Of a stretch of DNA of 64,000 bases, positions 44,331 to 53,754 are shown piece after piece; the first letter of the stretch is position 1, and the number at the start of each line of letters is the position of its first letter. Origin of the DNA: UBA10649 sp963749905 (GTDB taxonomy: Bacteria > Actinomycetota > Actinomycetes > S36-B12); the NCBI GenBank assembly GCA_963749905.1, contig CAVVOF010000004.1, positions 992,001-1,056,000 on the forward strand, read 5' to 3'. Below the pieces are notes generated by a model that was given only the letters and a program-made list of their open reading frames with translations, was not told the DNA's origin and did no database searches. A program made the translations under genes and the position numbers.

Positions 44331-45308
44331 GTGCATGCGATGACCGTCACCGGGCCGGGGGGGCCCGAGGTACTCGAATGGGCGAAGGTCGCTGACCCGA
44401 CTCCCGGTCCCGGCGAGGTCATCGTGGACGTCGCCGCCACGGCCGTCAATCGAGCGGATCTCTTGCAACGCCAAGGCTCCTACCCGCCACCACCGGGGGC
44501 GTCCGAGATCCTCGGACTCGAGTGCTCAGGCACCATCAGCTCGGTGGGCGCGGCCATCTCCCTGGACCACATCGGCGAGAAGGTGTGCGCGCTGCTCGCC
44601 GGCGGAGGCTACGCGCAGAAGGTCGCAGTCCCCATCGGCCAGGTGATGAGCGTCCCCGACGGGGTCAGCCTCGTGGACGCGGCGGCGCTGCCCGAAGTCG
44701 CCTGCACGGTGTGGAGCAACCTCGACATGGTGGCGAACCTGAGCGAGGGCGAGTGGTTGCTCGTCCACGGTGGCGGCTCCGGGATCGGCACCATGGCGAT
44801 CCAGATCGGCCGCGCCCTGGGGGCTCGCGTCGCGGTCACTGCTGGCAGCAAGGCGAAGCTGGATCGGTGTGCGGAGCTCGGCGCCGACGTGCTGATCAAC
44901 TATCACGAGCAGGACTTCGTCGAGGCAGTCAAGGACGCCACCGGAGGCCGGGGTGCCAATGTCATCCTCGACAACATGGGCGGCGCCTACCTTGACCGAA
45001 ATGTCACCGCCCTTGCCCGCGAGGGACGGCTGGTGATCATCGGCCTCCAGGGCGGTGTGAAGGCGGAACTCGATATCAACGCACTGCTGCGCAAGAACGC
45101 CTCGGTGCATGCCACCAGCCTGCGCAGTCGGCCCGAGTCCGAGAAGGCGGCCATCTGCCGGCAGGTCGAGCGCACGGTGTGGCCGTGGATCCACGCCGGC
45201 AACGTGCGCCCGATCGTCGACCGCAGGCTTCCGCTCGTGGACGCGGCCTACGCACACCAGCTGATCGCCGACGGCGCCGCCACCGGGAAGATCCTGCTGA
45301 CCGTCTAG
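44331..45308 (+). CDS. NAD(P)H-quinone oxidoreductase (PIG3-like zinc-free MDR)
   Basis: A 325-residue medium-chain reductase without zinc cysteines. AVNRADLLQRQGSYPPPPGA followed by LGLECSG is typical of the PIG3/TP53I3 quinone reductase group, and the nucleotide loop is HGGGSGIGTMAIQIGRALGA. It probably reduces quinones with NADPH. GTG 44331 has GGGGGA upstream; ATG 44340 also lies in frame. It starts 8 bp after the K+ channel gene and may be co-transcribed. Confidence 0.88.
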   Translation: MHAMTVTGPGGPEVLEWAKVADPTPGPGEVIVDVAATAVNRADLLQRQGSYPPPPGASEILGLECSGTISSVGAAISLDHIGEKVCALLAGGGYAQKVAVPIGQVMSVPDGVSLVDAAALPEVACTVWSNLDMVANLSEGEWLLVHGGGSGIGTMAIQIGRALGARVAVTAGSKAKLDRCAELGADVLINYHEQDFVEAVKDATGGRGANVILDNMGGAYLDRNVTALAREGRLVIIGLQGGVKAELDINALLRKNASVHATSLRSRPESEKAAICRQVERTVWPWIHAGNVRPIVDRRLPLVDAAYAHQLIADGAATGKILLTV

Positions 45309-45310
45309 GT

Positions 45311-46315
45311 CTACCCGGCCGTTTCGATGATCGGGTAGCACCACACGTCGATCGTCCGCTGGACCGTGAACCCGACCGACTCGTAGAGCCTCGTGGCACC
45401 CGTGACGTTCTCGCCGTCGACCGCCAGTGCCATTCCGGTCAGCCCGCGGGCCGCAGCATCGGCGGCCGCGCACTCCAGCAGCCACCGGGCGATTCCGCGT
45501 CCCCGAGCCGGCGCGACCACCCCGAGGGTGCGCACATACGAGTCTCCGGAAGCGGCGCGGGAGTCGTCGAGCAGGCAGATCCCCACGTCCACACCGTCGA
45601 GCGTGGCGATCCACCAGCGCGAGGGATCGACGCCGTCCAGCGCCTCGACGCGGGCGATCCACTCCTCGTACTCGTGGTCATGCGTGCTGCCGAAGTGCTC
45701 CGCGAACGAGTCCCGGAACAGCGCATGCATGATCCGGCGGTCCGCGTCGCCGTCGACGACCCTGCGGGTCACGCCGGAAGGGGCGACCGGCTCGCCCTCC
45801 GGGATGTCCACGAGGTCACGTCGCATCCGCCAGAACCGGCGAATGGTCCGAAACCCCAGCGAATCCAGCGCTTCCGCGCAACCCGTGTCCTGCTCGTAGC
45901 AGGCCGAGACCACCTGCCACACGTCCGGGTTCAGCGCGTACGGGTCGTCGGGCACCGTCGTGCTGAGGTCAACTGCGGCCACAGCGCGCGTGGCCTCGAC
46001 CGCTCCGGCCAGCAGGGTTCGCTGGATATCCGTTGCTCGCGGTCCGAGCGCGTAGGCGTCGGCGAACACCTCTCGACCCAGCCGGTCCACCTCCGCGAGC
46101 AGGACGCCGACCGCTTCGTCGCCACGCAGCGCGAGGCGATGCTCGCTGCGCCACGCGTCCGGCCCCGTCAGGGTCGACCGCACGGCCTCCGGTGTCAGTT
46201 CTGATTCGCCCGTCACGGCCACCTCGTACGCCCGGTGGATCCGGAATGCCGCCGTCAGGTCCGCTTCGTCCTCGGCTTCCAGCGCCCGCACGCGGACGTC
46301 CGGGGGCAGGGTCAT
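45311..46315 (-). CDS. Tandem GNAT acetyltransferase
   Basis: A 334-residue protein with two GNAT-like halves. The C-terminal half is the active one, with the acetyl-CoA loop TLGVVAPARGRGIARWLLEC and the end GATRLYESVGFTVQRTIDVW; the first half is degenerate. This double layout resembles mycothiol synthase MshD, although the sequence is not close enough to name it. The substrate is unknown. It is convergent with the quinone reductase gene (2-bp gap) and 6 bp downstream of the SET gene on the same strand. Confidence 0.8.
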   Translation of the reverse strand: MTLPPDVRVRALEAEDEADLTAAFRIHRAYEVAVTGESELTPEAVRSTLTGPDAWRSEHRLALRGDEAVGVLLAEVDRLGREVFADAYALGPRATDIQRTLLAGAVEATRAVAAVDLSTTVPDDPYALNPDVWQVVSACYEQDTGCAEALDSLGFRTIRRFWRMRRDLVDIPEGEPVAPSGVTRRVVDGDADRRIMHALFRDSFAEHFGSTHDHEYEEWIARVEALDGVDPSRWWIATLDGVDVGICLLDDSRAASGDSYVRTLGVVAPARGRGIARWLLECAAADAAARGLTGMALAVDGENVTGATRLYESVGFTVQRTIDVWCYPIIETAG

Positions 46316-46321
46316 CGCGCG

Positions 46322-46825
46322 CTACAGGGTCGGCAGCGACGCGATGCGCTTGACGAGGTATGGCGAGAACCAGCCGCGGTACTTCGCCTGCAGGACGGGG
46401 TCGCGCCAGTCCGCCCCGGTCACGACCTCCCGGCAGGTCGGCACCCCGCAGAGGCAGGTGAACTCGTCATAGTCACTCGCGTCGCACATCGCGTAGTCGA
46501 AGGTGATCTCCTCCCCGACCGCGATGTCGCGCATGGCGACGAGCAGGGTCGAGCCGTTGAGCCCGGCATTGGGGTCGCAGGAGTGGTTGAGCATGTCGCC
46601 TGGCTCGGGAGTCTCGTCGGACACCAGGTAGAGGTCGTCGTCGACCTGGATCGACCGGGACTGCCGGTCATGCGCCATCGTCGACAGGGTGGCCCGTTCG
46701 ACGATCCAGCCACCGAAGGCGGCCACGGTCTCGCCGGCGGGGATCGGCTCGACCGCGAACGAGCCCCAGCCCTTCTCGCCTGAGGGTCGGGCCTGCGCCT
46801 TGGGCGTCAGCCAGTTGTAGTCCAA
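46322..46825 (-). CDS. SET-domain protein-lysine methyltransferase-like protein
   Basis: A 167-residue protein that is essentially one SET domain: GEKGWGSFAVEPIPAGE, the SAM-binding NHSCDPNAGL and GEEITFDYAMCDAS, and a post-SET cysteine cluster FTCLCGVPTCRE. SET enzymes transfer methyl from SAM to lysine; bacterial targets are mostly unknown. The start is TTG 46825, with GGAAAGGA 8 nt upstream; ATG 46879 is an alternative. Its promoter region is shared with divergent serS. Confidence 0.85.
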   Translation of the reverse strand: MDYNWLTPKAQARPSGEKGWGSFAVEPIPAGETVAAFGGWIVERATLSTMAHDRQSRSIQVDDDLYLVSDETPEPGDMLNHSCDPNAGLNGSTLLVAMRDIAVGEEITFDYAMCDASDYDEFTCLCGVPTCREVVTGADWRDPVLQAKYRGWFSPYLVKRIASLPTL

Positions 46826-46954
46826 CCGAGGGGTCCTTTCCCCGTTCCGCGCAACGCGCGAATGCTCCCGGCCTGTCATGGCAGGCAAAACGGAGGAATC
46901 GTGCCACAAGGAGGTGAATTCCGGCCAATGAGGCGCAGCGCCTAGGCTGCCGTC

Positions 46955-48274
46955 GTGATCGATCCCGCCATCCTGCGCACCGACCCCGACCTGATCCGCG
47001 AGTCCCAGCGACGTCGCGGGGAGAGCGTCGAACTGGTCGACGACCTGGTGGCGGCCGACGTCGCCAAGCGGCAGGCGCAGACGGCGTTCGACGAGCTGCG
47101 GAACCAGCAGAAGGTCCTGGGCAAGCGGATCGGCCCGCTCCAGGGTGCGCTGAAGAAGGCCGACGACGACGCGGCCCGCGCAACGGCCCAGCAGGAGCTG
47201 GACGCTCTGCTGAGCGAGGCCCAGGGGCTGTCCGACCGGGTCAAGGACGCCGAGCGGGCGGCCACGACGGCGGGCGAGGTCGTCGACGCGCTCTGGCTGC
47301 AGGTGTCGAACATCGTCAACCTCGACTCCCCCGTCGGCGGTGAGGAGGACTTCACCGTCCTCGAGACGGTCGGCACGCCGCGCGACTTCGACGCGGAGGG
47401 GTTCGCACCGCGCGACCACCTCGAGCTGGGCGAACTGCTCAACGCGATCGACATGGAGCGGGGCGCGAAGGTCTCCGGCTCGCGGTTCTTCTACCTGACC
47501 GGCCCCGGGGCGCTCCTGGAGATCGCGCTGCTCAACCTGGCAATGGCTCAGGCCACCGCCCACGGCCTCATCCCGATGATCACGCCGAGCCTGGTGCTGC
47601 CCAGTGCGATGGAGGGCACCGGCTTCCTCGGTCAGGCCGCCGAGAACGTGTACCGCGTCGAGCAGGACGACATGTACCTGGTCGGCACGTCCGAGGTGGC
47701 GTTGGCTGCCTACCACGCCGACGAGATCATCGATGCCGACCAGCTGCCGCTGCGCTATGCCGGCTGGTCGTCGTGCTACCGGCGGGAGGCGGGGTCGTAC
47801 GGCAAGGACACCCGCGGCATCATCCGCGTCCATCAGTTCGACAAGGTCGAGATGTTCGTGTTCTGCCGGCCGGAGGACGCGGAGGCGGAGCATGCGCGCC
47901 TGCTCGGCTGGGAGCGCGAGTTCGTCGATGCCCTCGAGATCCCCTACCGCGTCATCGACGTGGCGACGGGGGACCTGGGCTCGAGCGCCGCGCGCAAGTA
48001 CGACATGGAGGCGTGGATCCCGACGCAGGGCACGTACCGCGAGATCACGTCGACGTCGAACACCACCGAGTTCCAGGCACGCCGGCTGCGCATCCGCCTG
48101 CGCGACGAGAACGGCACCCGCCCGCTGGCCACGCTCAACGGAACCCTGTGCGCCATGCCCCGCATCATCGTCGCGCTGCTCGAGAACCATCAGCAGGCCG
48201 ACGGCAGCGTCGTTGTCCCGATGGCCCTGCGGCCGTTCCTTGGTGGTCGCGAGGTGTTCACGCCCGCGCCCTAG
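46955..48274 (+). CDS. serS: Seryl-tRNA synthetase
   Basis: A 439-residue class II synthetase. The N-terminal coiled-coil arm (residues about 25-105) binds the long variable arm of tRNA-Ser. Motif 2 is SCYRREAGSYGKDTRGIIRV, motif 3 LATLNGTLCAMPRIIVALLE, and the serine site TSEVALAAYH. It starts at GTG 46955, only 6 nt after TAGGCT, a good -10 element, so the mRNA is probably leaderless. The HAD gene follows after 12 bp. Two serine tRNA genes are also in this window. Confidence 0.96.
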   Translation: MIDPAILRTDPDLIRESQRRRGESVELVDDLVAADVAKRQAQTAFDELRNQQKVLGKRIGPLQGALKKADDDAARATAQQELDALLSEAQGLSDRVKDAERAATTAGEVVDALWLQVSNIVNLDSPVGGEEDFTVLETVGTPRDFDAEGFAPRDHLELGELLNAIDMERGAKVSGSRFFYLTGPGALLEIALLNLAMAQATAHGLIPMITPSLVLPSAMEGTGFLGQAAENVYRVEQDDMYLVGTSEVALAAYHADEIIDADQLPLRYAGWSSCYRREAGSYGKDTRGIIRVHQFDKVEMFVFCRPEDAEAEHARLLGWEREFVDALEIPYRVIDVATGDLGSSAARKYDMEAWIPTQGTYREITSTSNTTEFQARRLRIRLRDENGTRPLATLNGTLCAMPRIIVALLENHQQADGSVVVPMALRPFLGGREVFTPAP

Positions 48275-48286
48275 CGTGACGGCACT

Positions 48287-49111
48287 ATGACGATGACTGA
48301 CACCCGAGTTCCAGACCTGACCGACCTTCGTGGCTTCCGTCCGCAGCTGATCGCGCTCGACCTCGACGACACCCTGATCGAGCATGACGGCCCGGTGCCC
48401 GAGGCCGCCGTGGAGGCGATCGCCCGTGTGCAGGCCATGGGAATCATGGTCGTCGCCGCGACCGGTCGCTCCCGCTCCACCACCATTCCGGTGTGCCGGG
48501 CAGCCGGCATGCACGACTGGGCAGTCTGCAGCAACGGCGCCCTGCTCGTCGGCGTGCAGCCCGAGGAGATCGTGGAGTCGGTCTCCTTCGATCCGACCGA
48601 CCTCCTCACCCGGGTCCGGGACCTGCTGCCCAACGCCTCCTTCGGCGTCGAGAGTGTGAGCGGGCTCTTCCGCACCAACCTGGCGTTCACGCACGCCGCC
48701 TTGACCGAAGAGATCCGTGAGGTGCCATTCGAGCACCTCACGGAGGAGCCTGCGATCCGGCTGGTGATCCGCAGCGACGAGCACGTCGACCAGGGGCTCG
48801 GCTTCCTCGCTCAGGAGCTGGGCCTGCACTCGGTCGTGTTCGGCACCGGAGACATCGCCTGGATGGACATCGGGCCGCGCGGCGTCAGCAAGGCCACGAT
48901 GCTCGCCCGGCTGTGCGAGCGGGAGGGCATCGACCCCACCCGCACGTTGGCCATCGGTGACTCCATGAACGACCGGGAGATGCTCCGCTGGGCGGGGGTC
49001 GGCGTGCTGATGGGTCACGCAGGCGACGACATGCGGCCCTTCGCCGACGTTGTGGCCGGACAGGTCCCCGGGCTGGCCGTCGCCGAGGTGCTCAACGCCA
49101 TCGACGGGTAG
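48287..49111 (+). CDS. Cof-type HAD phosphatase
   Basis: A 274-residue HAD IIB hydrolase: motif I LIALDLDDTLIEHDG, motif II VVAATGRSRST, the Lys in GVSKATMLARLC and motif IV LAIGDSMNDREML. It dephosphorylates small phosphorylated metabolites in the cytoplasm; the substrate is unknown. The position after serS is common in actinobacteria. ATG 48287 and ATG 48293 are both possible starts. Confidence 0.88.
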   Translation: MTMTDTRVPDLTDLRGFRPQLIALDLDDTLIEHDGPVPEAAVEAIARVQAMGIMVVAATGRSRSTTIPVCRAAGMHDWAVCSNGALLVGVQPEEIVESVSFDPTDLLTRVRDLLPNASFGVESVSGLFRTNLAFTHAALTEEIREVPFEHLTEEPAIRLVIRSDEHVDQGLGFLAQELGLHSVVFGTGDIAWMDIGPRGVSKATMLARLCEREGIDPTRTLAIGDSMNDREMLRWAGVGVLMGHAGDDMRPFADVVAGQVPGLAVAEVLNAIDG

Positions 49112-49119
49112 CAGCGTCG

Positions 49120-49136
49120 GTATACCTTGGGTATAC
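49120..49136. promoter_or_regulatory. Autoregulatory operator of the MazEF-like pair
   Basis: GTATACC and GGTATAC flank TTG as a perfect inverted repeat. TATACT (49132-49137) is a good -10 within its right arm and ATG 49144 lies 6 nt later, so binding would cover the promoter and the mRNA is likely leaderless. Such sites are typical for toxin-antitoxin autoregulation. Confidence 0.65.
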
Positions 49137-49143
49137 TTCTTCC

Positions 49144-49398
49144 ATGAGCGCCACGACCATCAAGGTCACCACGGAACTGCGCGACCGCATCAACGCGGCT
49201 GCTGCCGAACAGGGCCTGACCGCCGGCAGCCTCATCGAGAAGGTGCTGGAGGAGTACCTCTGGCGCCAGCAGGTCGAGCTCGCGATCCGGCAGATGCAGA
49301 GCATGACGCCGGAGGAGAGAGCCGAATACATGGCCGCGTTCGAGGAGTGGGACGTCACGCTCAGTGACGGTCTCGAGGACGATCCGTGGGCGGAGTAG
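49144..49398 (+). CDS. MazE-like ribbon-helix-helix antitoxin
   Basis: An 84-residue protein. The N-terminal ribbon-helix-helix (TTIKVTTELRDRINAAAAEQ) should bind the palindrome at 49120-49136. The acidic C-terminal part (TPEERAEYMAAFEEWDVTLS) would wrap the toxin. Its end overlaps the toxin gene by 13 nt, the usual arrangement for tight coupling. Confidence 0.82.
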   Translation: MSATTIKVTTELRDRINAAAAEQGLTAGSLIEKVLEEYLWRQQVELAIRQMQSMTPEERAEYMAAFEEWDVTLSDGLEDDPWAE

Positions 49399-49736
49399 CC
49401 CTTTGGCCGGGTCGGATCGTGTGGCTCGATGATCCCCAGACCATCGGGCGAGAGCAGTCCGGGCGCCGGCCATGGCTGGTCGTCTCCTCGATCGACTTCC
49501 TCAAGCGGACGGACGACCTTGTCACGGTCGTGCCCTGCAGCAGCCGCGATCGTGGATGGGCGCACCACGTCGAACTCTCAGGAGCGACGGGCCTGCGAAC
49601 CCCTACCTTCGCCATCACCGAGCAGATCCGCACCGTGAGCCGGCAGCGCATCGTCGGCGCTGCCGGCACCGCGGGCGCAGACAGTCTCGCTCGAACGATC
49701 CGGTGGGCGACGACCTGGCTTCACCCCGCTGCCTGA
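49386..49736 (+). CDS. MazF/PemK-family endoribonuclease toxin
   Basis: A 116-residue PemK-like barrel protein. Conserved features are the start WPGRIVWLDDPQ, RRPWLVVSS (the R-P-x-x-V signature), VTVVPCSS and the C-terminal ITEQIRTVSRQRIVG. The family cuts mRNA at short sequences to stop translation. It starts at GTG 49386 inside the antitoxin gene. The pair stands at the edge of the polysaccharide locus, a common place for such modules. Confidence 0.88.
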   Translation: MGGVALWPGRIVWLDDPQTIGREQSGRRPWLVVSSIDFLKRTDDLVTVVPCSSRDRGWAHHVELSGATGLRTPTFAITEQIRTVSRQRIVGAAGTAGADSLARTIRWATTWLHPAA

Positions 49737-49832
49737 TCAGTCGGCCTGTCGGGGCCGACATGCTTGGGCCTGGCCGCGCGGCTCTCTATGCTCACATGAG
49801 ATCCCAGTGGTGCACGGCGAGCGGGGAGACGG

Positions 49833-51295
49833 ATGATCGACAAGCACGACGCCGTGCTCCGGTACCAGTCGTCCGTGGGCGGGTCCCTCGCGCAGGTCGA
49901 CGGCGCGGCGCCCACGCGGCTGCTCATGCCCTACCGGCGCCGCCTCACCGTCACTGACGCGCTGCTCATCACCGCGTCGATGCTCTTCGGTCTCCTCATC
50001 AGTTCTCGTGCGAGCGCATGGGCCATCGACCCCACCCTCGCCATCTACGGCATGCCGGTGATCATCGGCCTGATGTGGTGGCTGCTCCTGGCCCTCCGCG
50101 GCTCGTACGACCAGCGTGTCATCGGCCTCGGAACGGAGGAGATCCGTCGGATCGTCTCCGCCACCCTCCTCACGTTCGCGATCGTCGCCGGGACCACCTA
50201 CCTGATCCGCGCAGACATCTCCCGCGCCTACGCCATCGTCTCCCTGCCACTCGGTCTCGCTGCTGCTCGTCGGAGGGCGCTTCGCGTGGCGAGGCTGGCT
50301 CTATCGGCAGCGTGCCCAGGGCAGGCTCCTGCATCGAACGGTCGTCATCGGTGCCGGCCCGAGCGCGGACGAACTGGCGGAGCGGCTCGAGCACGATGCC
50401 TACGCGGGCTACCGCGTGGTCAGCCGGTATGGCGTGCCCCGGCGACTGGATCGAGGGTTGGCTTGCCGGCCTCGATCGGGTGCTGGCCCATGAGCAGGTG
50501 CGACGCCATCGCCTTGGCACCGTCCGAGGCACTGACGTCCGACGCCATCCACCAGCTCGCCTGGCGCCTGGAGGGCCGCCACTACGACCTGCTGATCGCG
50601 CCCGCTGTTCTGGACATTGCCGGCCCGCGACTGACCGTGCGACCCGCCGCCGGCCTGCCGCTGCTGCACCTGGACGAGGCCGTGCTGTCCCGACCGAAGG
50701 CGTTTGTGAAGCGTACGTTCGACCTCGCAGGAGGGCTCGTCGCTGTCGCTGCTCCTGCTTCCCGTGTTCGTCGTGGTCGCGCTGGCCGTTCGCCTCTCGT
50801 CCAAGGGTCCGGTGATCTTCCGGCAGACTCGCATCGGCGCTCATGGCCGACCCTTCACCATGCTCAAGTTCCGCACCATGGTCGTGGGCGCGGATGCGCA
50901 TGCGTGAGGAGCTCCGTGCGGCCAACGGTGACGCCGGCGCCACGTTCAAGATGAAGCACGATCCACGCGTCACGGCCGTCGGACGGTTCCTGCGGCGCTG
51001 GTCGCTGGACGAGCTGCCGCAACTGTGGAACGTCGTGGGCGGCTCGATGAGCCTCGTGGGTCCGCGTCCGCACCCGGTAGACGACGTGGACAGGTACGAG
51101 CTCGAGGCCTACCGCCGACTGGCCCTCAAGCCCGGGCTCACCGGCCTCTGGCAGGTGGAGGGGCGAGCCGATCTCTCGTGGCAGGAGGCCCTGCAGTTCG
51201 ACCTCTACTACGTGGAGACGTGGACGCTGTCGGGTGACCTGGTGCTGCTGGCTAGAACCGTGCGGGCGGTGCTGCAGGGCCGAGGGGCGTCGTAG
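49833..51295 (+). pseudogene. Polyprenyl-phosphate sugar-1-phosphate transferase (WbaP/EpsE-like), multiply frameshifted
   Basis: The initiating enzyme of a surface polysaccharide, moving a sugar phosphate to undecaprenyl phosphate at the membrane. From ATG 49833 come membrane helices (LLITASMLFGLLISSRASAW onward), a Rossmann-like middle (RTVVIGAGPSADELAERLE), then FVKRTFDLAGGLV, KFRTM and the catalytic DELPQLWNVVGGSMSLVG to the stop at 51295. At least five single-base frame changes (near 50247, 50435, 50500, 50745, 50900) break it, while coding bias persists throughout. It may be intact in the living genome. Confidence 0.75.
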
Positions 51296-51459
51296 TGCCG
51301 ATGCGTGTTTGGAGCCTCCACCCCTGCAGGGGCAGGTCGCATCTACGGACTGCTGGCCATCAGCTCCAACAGGTCGACGATTCCGAACGAATCCCCATTC
51401 GCGCGATGTGTCGGCTGGAGCTAGTCCAGGCAACTAGATTCACAACTGAGAGGGGATCC

Positions 51460-51852
51460 ATGCCGCAGACACAAATCCGGTCCACGCTGGAGAGAATCGG
51501 AGCCAATCGACTCCAGCTCGCACCGTCCCTTTTGCTGCACAGACCCGGGATCGCGACGTTACCGTGTACCAGGGATCCCGTCACGGGCGTCATCTTCATC
51601 GACGACTTCTACGTCGGCGAGTCCGAGTATGCGTCAGGGGCGTACCGCAGCGACGCAGGCCCGCCGGACTACGAGGACTTCGCAGACACCGAGCGCCGAG
51701 TCTCGGACTTCCGGAGCCTCTATTACGGTCCCTTTCGAGAGCCCGCAACTGACGCACGCTTACAGCAACGCCCTAGCCGCCATGGACAGCACGGATACGT
51801 CTCGTGGCAGTTGCCCGATAGGGCAGTTGGGGCGCTCCTGCTTGGAGCCTGA
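51460..51852 (+). pseudogene. N-terminal fragment of a SAM-dependent methyltransferase
   Basis: ATG 51460 has AGAGGGG upstream. The first 90 residues (LAPSLLLHRPGIATLPCTRD, VTGVIFIDDFYVGESEYASG, EDFADTERRVSDFRSLYYG) resemble the start of polysaccharide-locus methyltransferases. After about 51735 the reading frame loses codon bias and no SAM motif follows, so the gene appears cut. The family assignment rests on the short N-terminal stretch. Confidence 0.5.
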
Positions 51853-52213
51853 GAGGCGGGCGCAGCGGGGCACTGCGACGCTGAAGAGAAGGTGGTGGCT
51901 CCAAGCGATCCTGGCGACGTAGCGGGGCTCATCGGGCAACCACGTCTGTCGACGACGCGGGCAACTTCCCACCCTTGCCCAACCGTCGGCGGGCGTTGGG
52001 GAGCGGGCTCAACTCCCGTGTCCTCGCCAAGGTCTACCGGACCCGGCTGGACTAGTTTGGCGGCCCCCCACCGGCCAAAGGATCCGCGCCAGCTAGGAAG
52101 GCGGGGGTCTGCATGGCGGGGACGGTTGAAGGACCGACACCTACAATCACAACCGTAGTCCGCACTCGGATGACGGCCTCGTCCCGACATGGATGAACCA
52201 CGCTACCTCTTAG
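51853..52213 (+). other. Gene-poor remnant region
   Basis: No complete gene is visible. A frame near 51971-52055 reads NFPPLPNRRRALGSGLNSR and ends KVYRTRLD at a TAG, with coding-like bias; it could be the C-terminus of the truncated methyltransferase or of another lost gene. No transposon ends or long repeats were seen. Confidence 0.4.
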
Positions 52214-53191
52214 TCACCCCAGGCGGAACGGCTTGGAGACCACTCGTTGGACCCCATCGAGCAAGGCGAGTGGCCCGCGACGCGCGACATGCATCCGCAC
52301 TGCGGACGTACACCGATCGAACACTGGATCAGAGGACTCCTCAGTGCCACGGTGGGAGAGGTACAGCGCATGCCCCCACTGCTGGAATGACACGGCGCAG
52401 ACCCACGCCCACAGCAAGTCCCTCGAGGTGGCGTTGACCGCGGGCGAGTAGGCGCGAAGGAAAGACACCTCCGCCCAACCGGCTGCTGGAATCTGTATGC
52501 GTGCGGGCCAACGACGGGCGTACCAGGGCAACGCAGCCCACTCACCGGGCGGGAAGCGCTGCGTTCCACGAACATCAAGTTGAGCCGCGAAGAAGTCGAG
52601 GCCGTCGAATCGACGGAGCACTTCATGCAGCTTGTCTTCACCAGCGTAGGCATCCATGATTCCCGGCTCCATCTGGACGACGGCACAGTGCGCCCACATC
52701 TGAAGCGGCAGCGAATCCAGCAGGCGAAGGTCGGTACCTTGCGTGTCGAGCTTGATCCAGTCGACACTCTGGATTCCGTTGTCCTGCAGCATCTTGGCCA
52801 GACTCACGGCAGGTACCTTGCGCTGCTCGACGACACGGAAGCGCTCAGCGAACATCCACGGCCCTAGCGCGTCGGGGAGTGGCGGAAGAGAACTCGAACA
52901 GTGCGGGTCCAGGGTGAGGTAGAAGTCCACCTCCTGCGTGCCCTCGGGGACGACGCACGCAGTGATGGCGATCCTCCGTAGCCAGCCCGAGCCGTCGACC
53001 GCCCCGAAGTCCCGTGCGTCAGCATCGGCCGCCACAAGGACGCTTACACGCCTTAGCGCATCCCAACGAGGATCTCTCCCCGAGGCCCCAAGATCGACAA
53101 TGACCGGCGGCTGTTCTGCAAACGCAGGATGCCGGAGAACCTCAGTCGTCTGTCGGCGAACGCTGATCCGCGAGCGCGATGAAGCCGCCAA
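52214..53191 (-). CDS. FkbM-family methyltransferase
   Basis: A SAM-dependent O-methyltransferase of about 325 residues. PPVIVDLGASGRDPRWDAL is the SAM-binding motif, and VDWIKLDTQGTDLRLLDSLP is the FkbM hallmark (K-x-D-x-Q/E-G). It probably methylates a sugar hydroxyl of the polysaccharide. I chose TTG 53191, since GAGGAGG ends just upstream; no ATG fits. This start overlaps the end of the upstream methyltransferase gene by 50 bp, so the pair is coupled. Confidence 0.78.
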   Translation of the reverse strand: MAASSRSRISVRRQTTEVLRHPAFAEQPPVIVDLGASGRDPRWDALRRVSVLVAADADARDFGAVDGSGWLRRIAITACVVPEGTQEVDFYLTLDPHCSSSLPPLPDALGPWMFAERFRVVEQRKVPAVSLAKMLQDNGIQSVDWIKLDTQGTDLRLLDSLPLQMWAHCAVVQMEPGIMDAYAGEDKLHEVLRRFDGLDFFAAQLDVRGTQRFPPGEWAALPWYARRWPARIQIPAAGWAEVSFLRAYSPAVNATSRDLLWAWVCAVSFQQWGHALYLSHRGTEESSDPVFDRCTSAVRMHVARRGPLALLDGVQRVVSKPFRLG

Positions 53192-53750
53192 AGTACCCTC
53201 CTCGTCGCTCAAGCGCCGGAAAGCCACCGTTGACGTAGCTTGCCAGCACTGTGTAACCCGATTGCCGGAACAGGTCCTCGACGTCGGATACCCGAATGAC
53301 GTGACACGGGTAGGAGGCTGCGTAGATCTCCTTGGGGACATGCTGGACCAGAAGCGACCTGTTGTCTTGGCTTAGGTACGTGCGATCCACACACACGACA
53401 GGGACCCTCCTGTCGAGTACCTGCCGGAGCGGGTCGAGATAGGGCTCCACGTACTGCAGCACGCCGCTCAGCACCGCAACGGTTGACTGTCCATCGGCCA
53501 GCACTGCGTCGAGGTCCGCGCAGAAGGACAGAGTGCCATCCGCCAGGCACTCACGACCCGCTTCCACGAACGATGGCTGCTCGATGACAGTCCAACGGGA
53601 CACACCCAGCACGCGGCACTGCTCACGGTGCTGGAAGTAGAGAGAGCCCAGTGACCCGCCGAAGTCGAGAACCGTCACCGGTCCGGGCGCTGCGCGCCAC
53701 GCCAGGCCCAGGGCCGAAAGCACCGGCCACTGGACCTCGCCGGCCCCGCC
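53142..53750 (-). pseudogene. TIGR04325-type methyltransferase, 5'-truncated
   Basis: The conserved part reads VQWPVLSALGLAW, VTVLDFGGSLGSLYFQHREQ (SAM site), LSGVLQYVEPYLDPL and ends GGYFGGFIALADQ. The expected N-terminal 60 or so residues are missing: upstream of about 53750 the strand is simply the antisense of the isomerase-like gene. The cut coincides with the 5' end of that gene, so a rearrangement or assembly join lies between them. An open frame continues to 53957 but looks non-coding there. Confidence 0.6.
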
Positions 53751-53754
53751 CCAA

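Noticed and set aside
46840..46955. T-box leader before serS
   Set aside because: No T-box sequence block or terminator/antiterminator pair was seen, and the promoter is immediately before the GTG.
46826..49018. Very long open frame on the minus strand, continuous with the SET gene
   Set aside because: It is antisense to serS and the HAD gene, has no family motifs upstream of the SET domain, and arises from high GC content.
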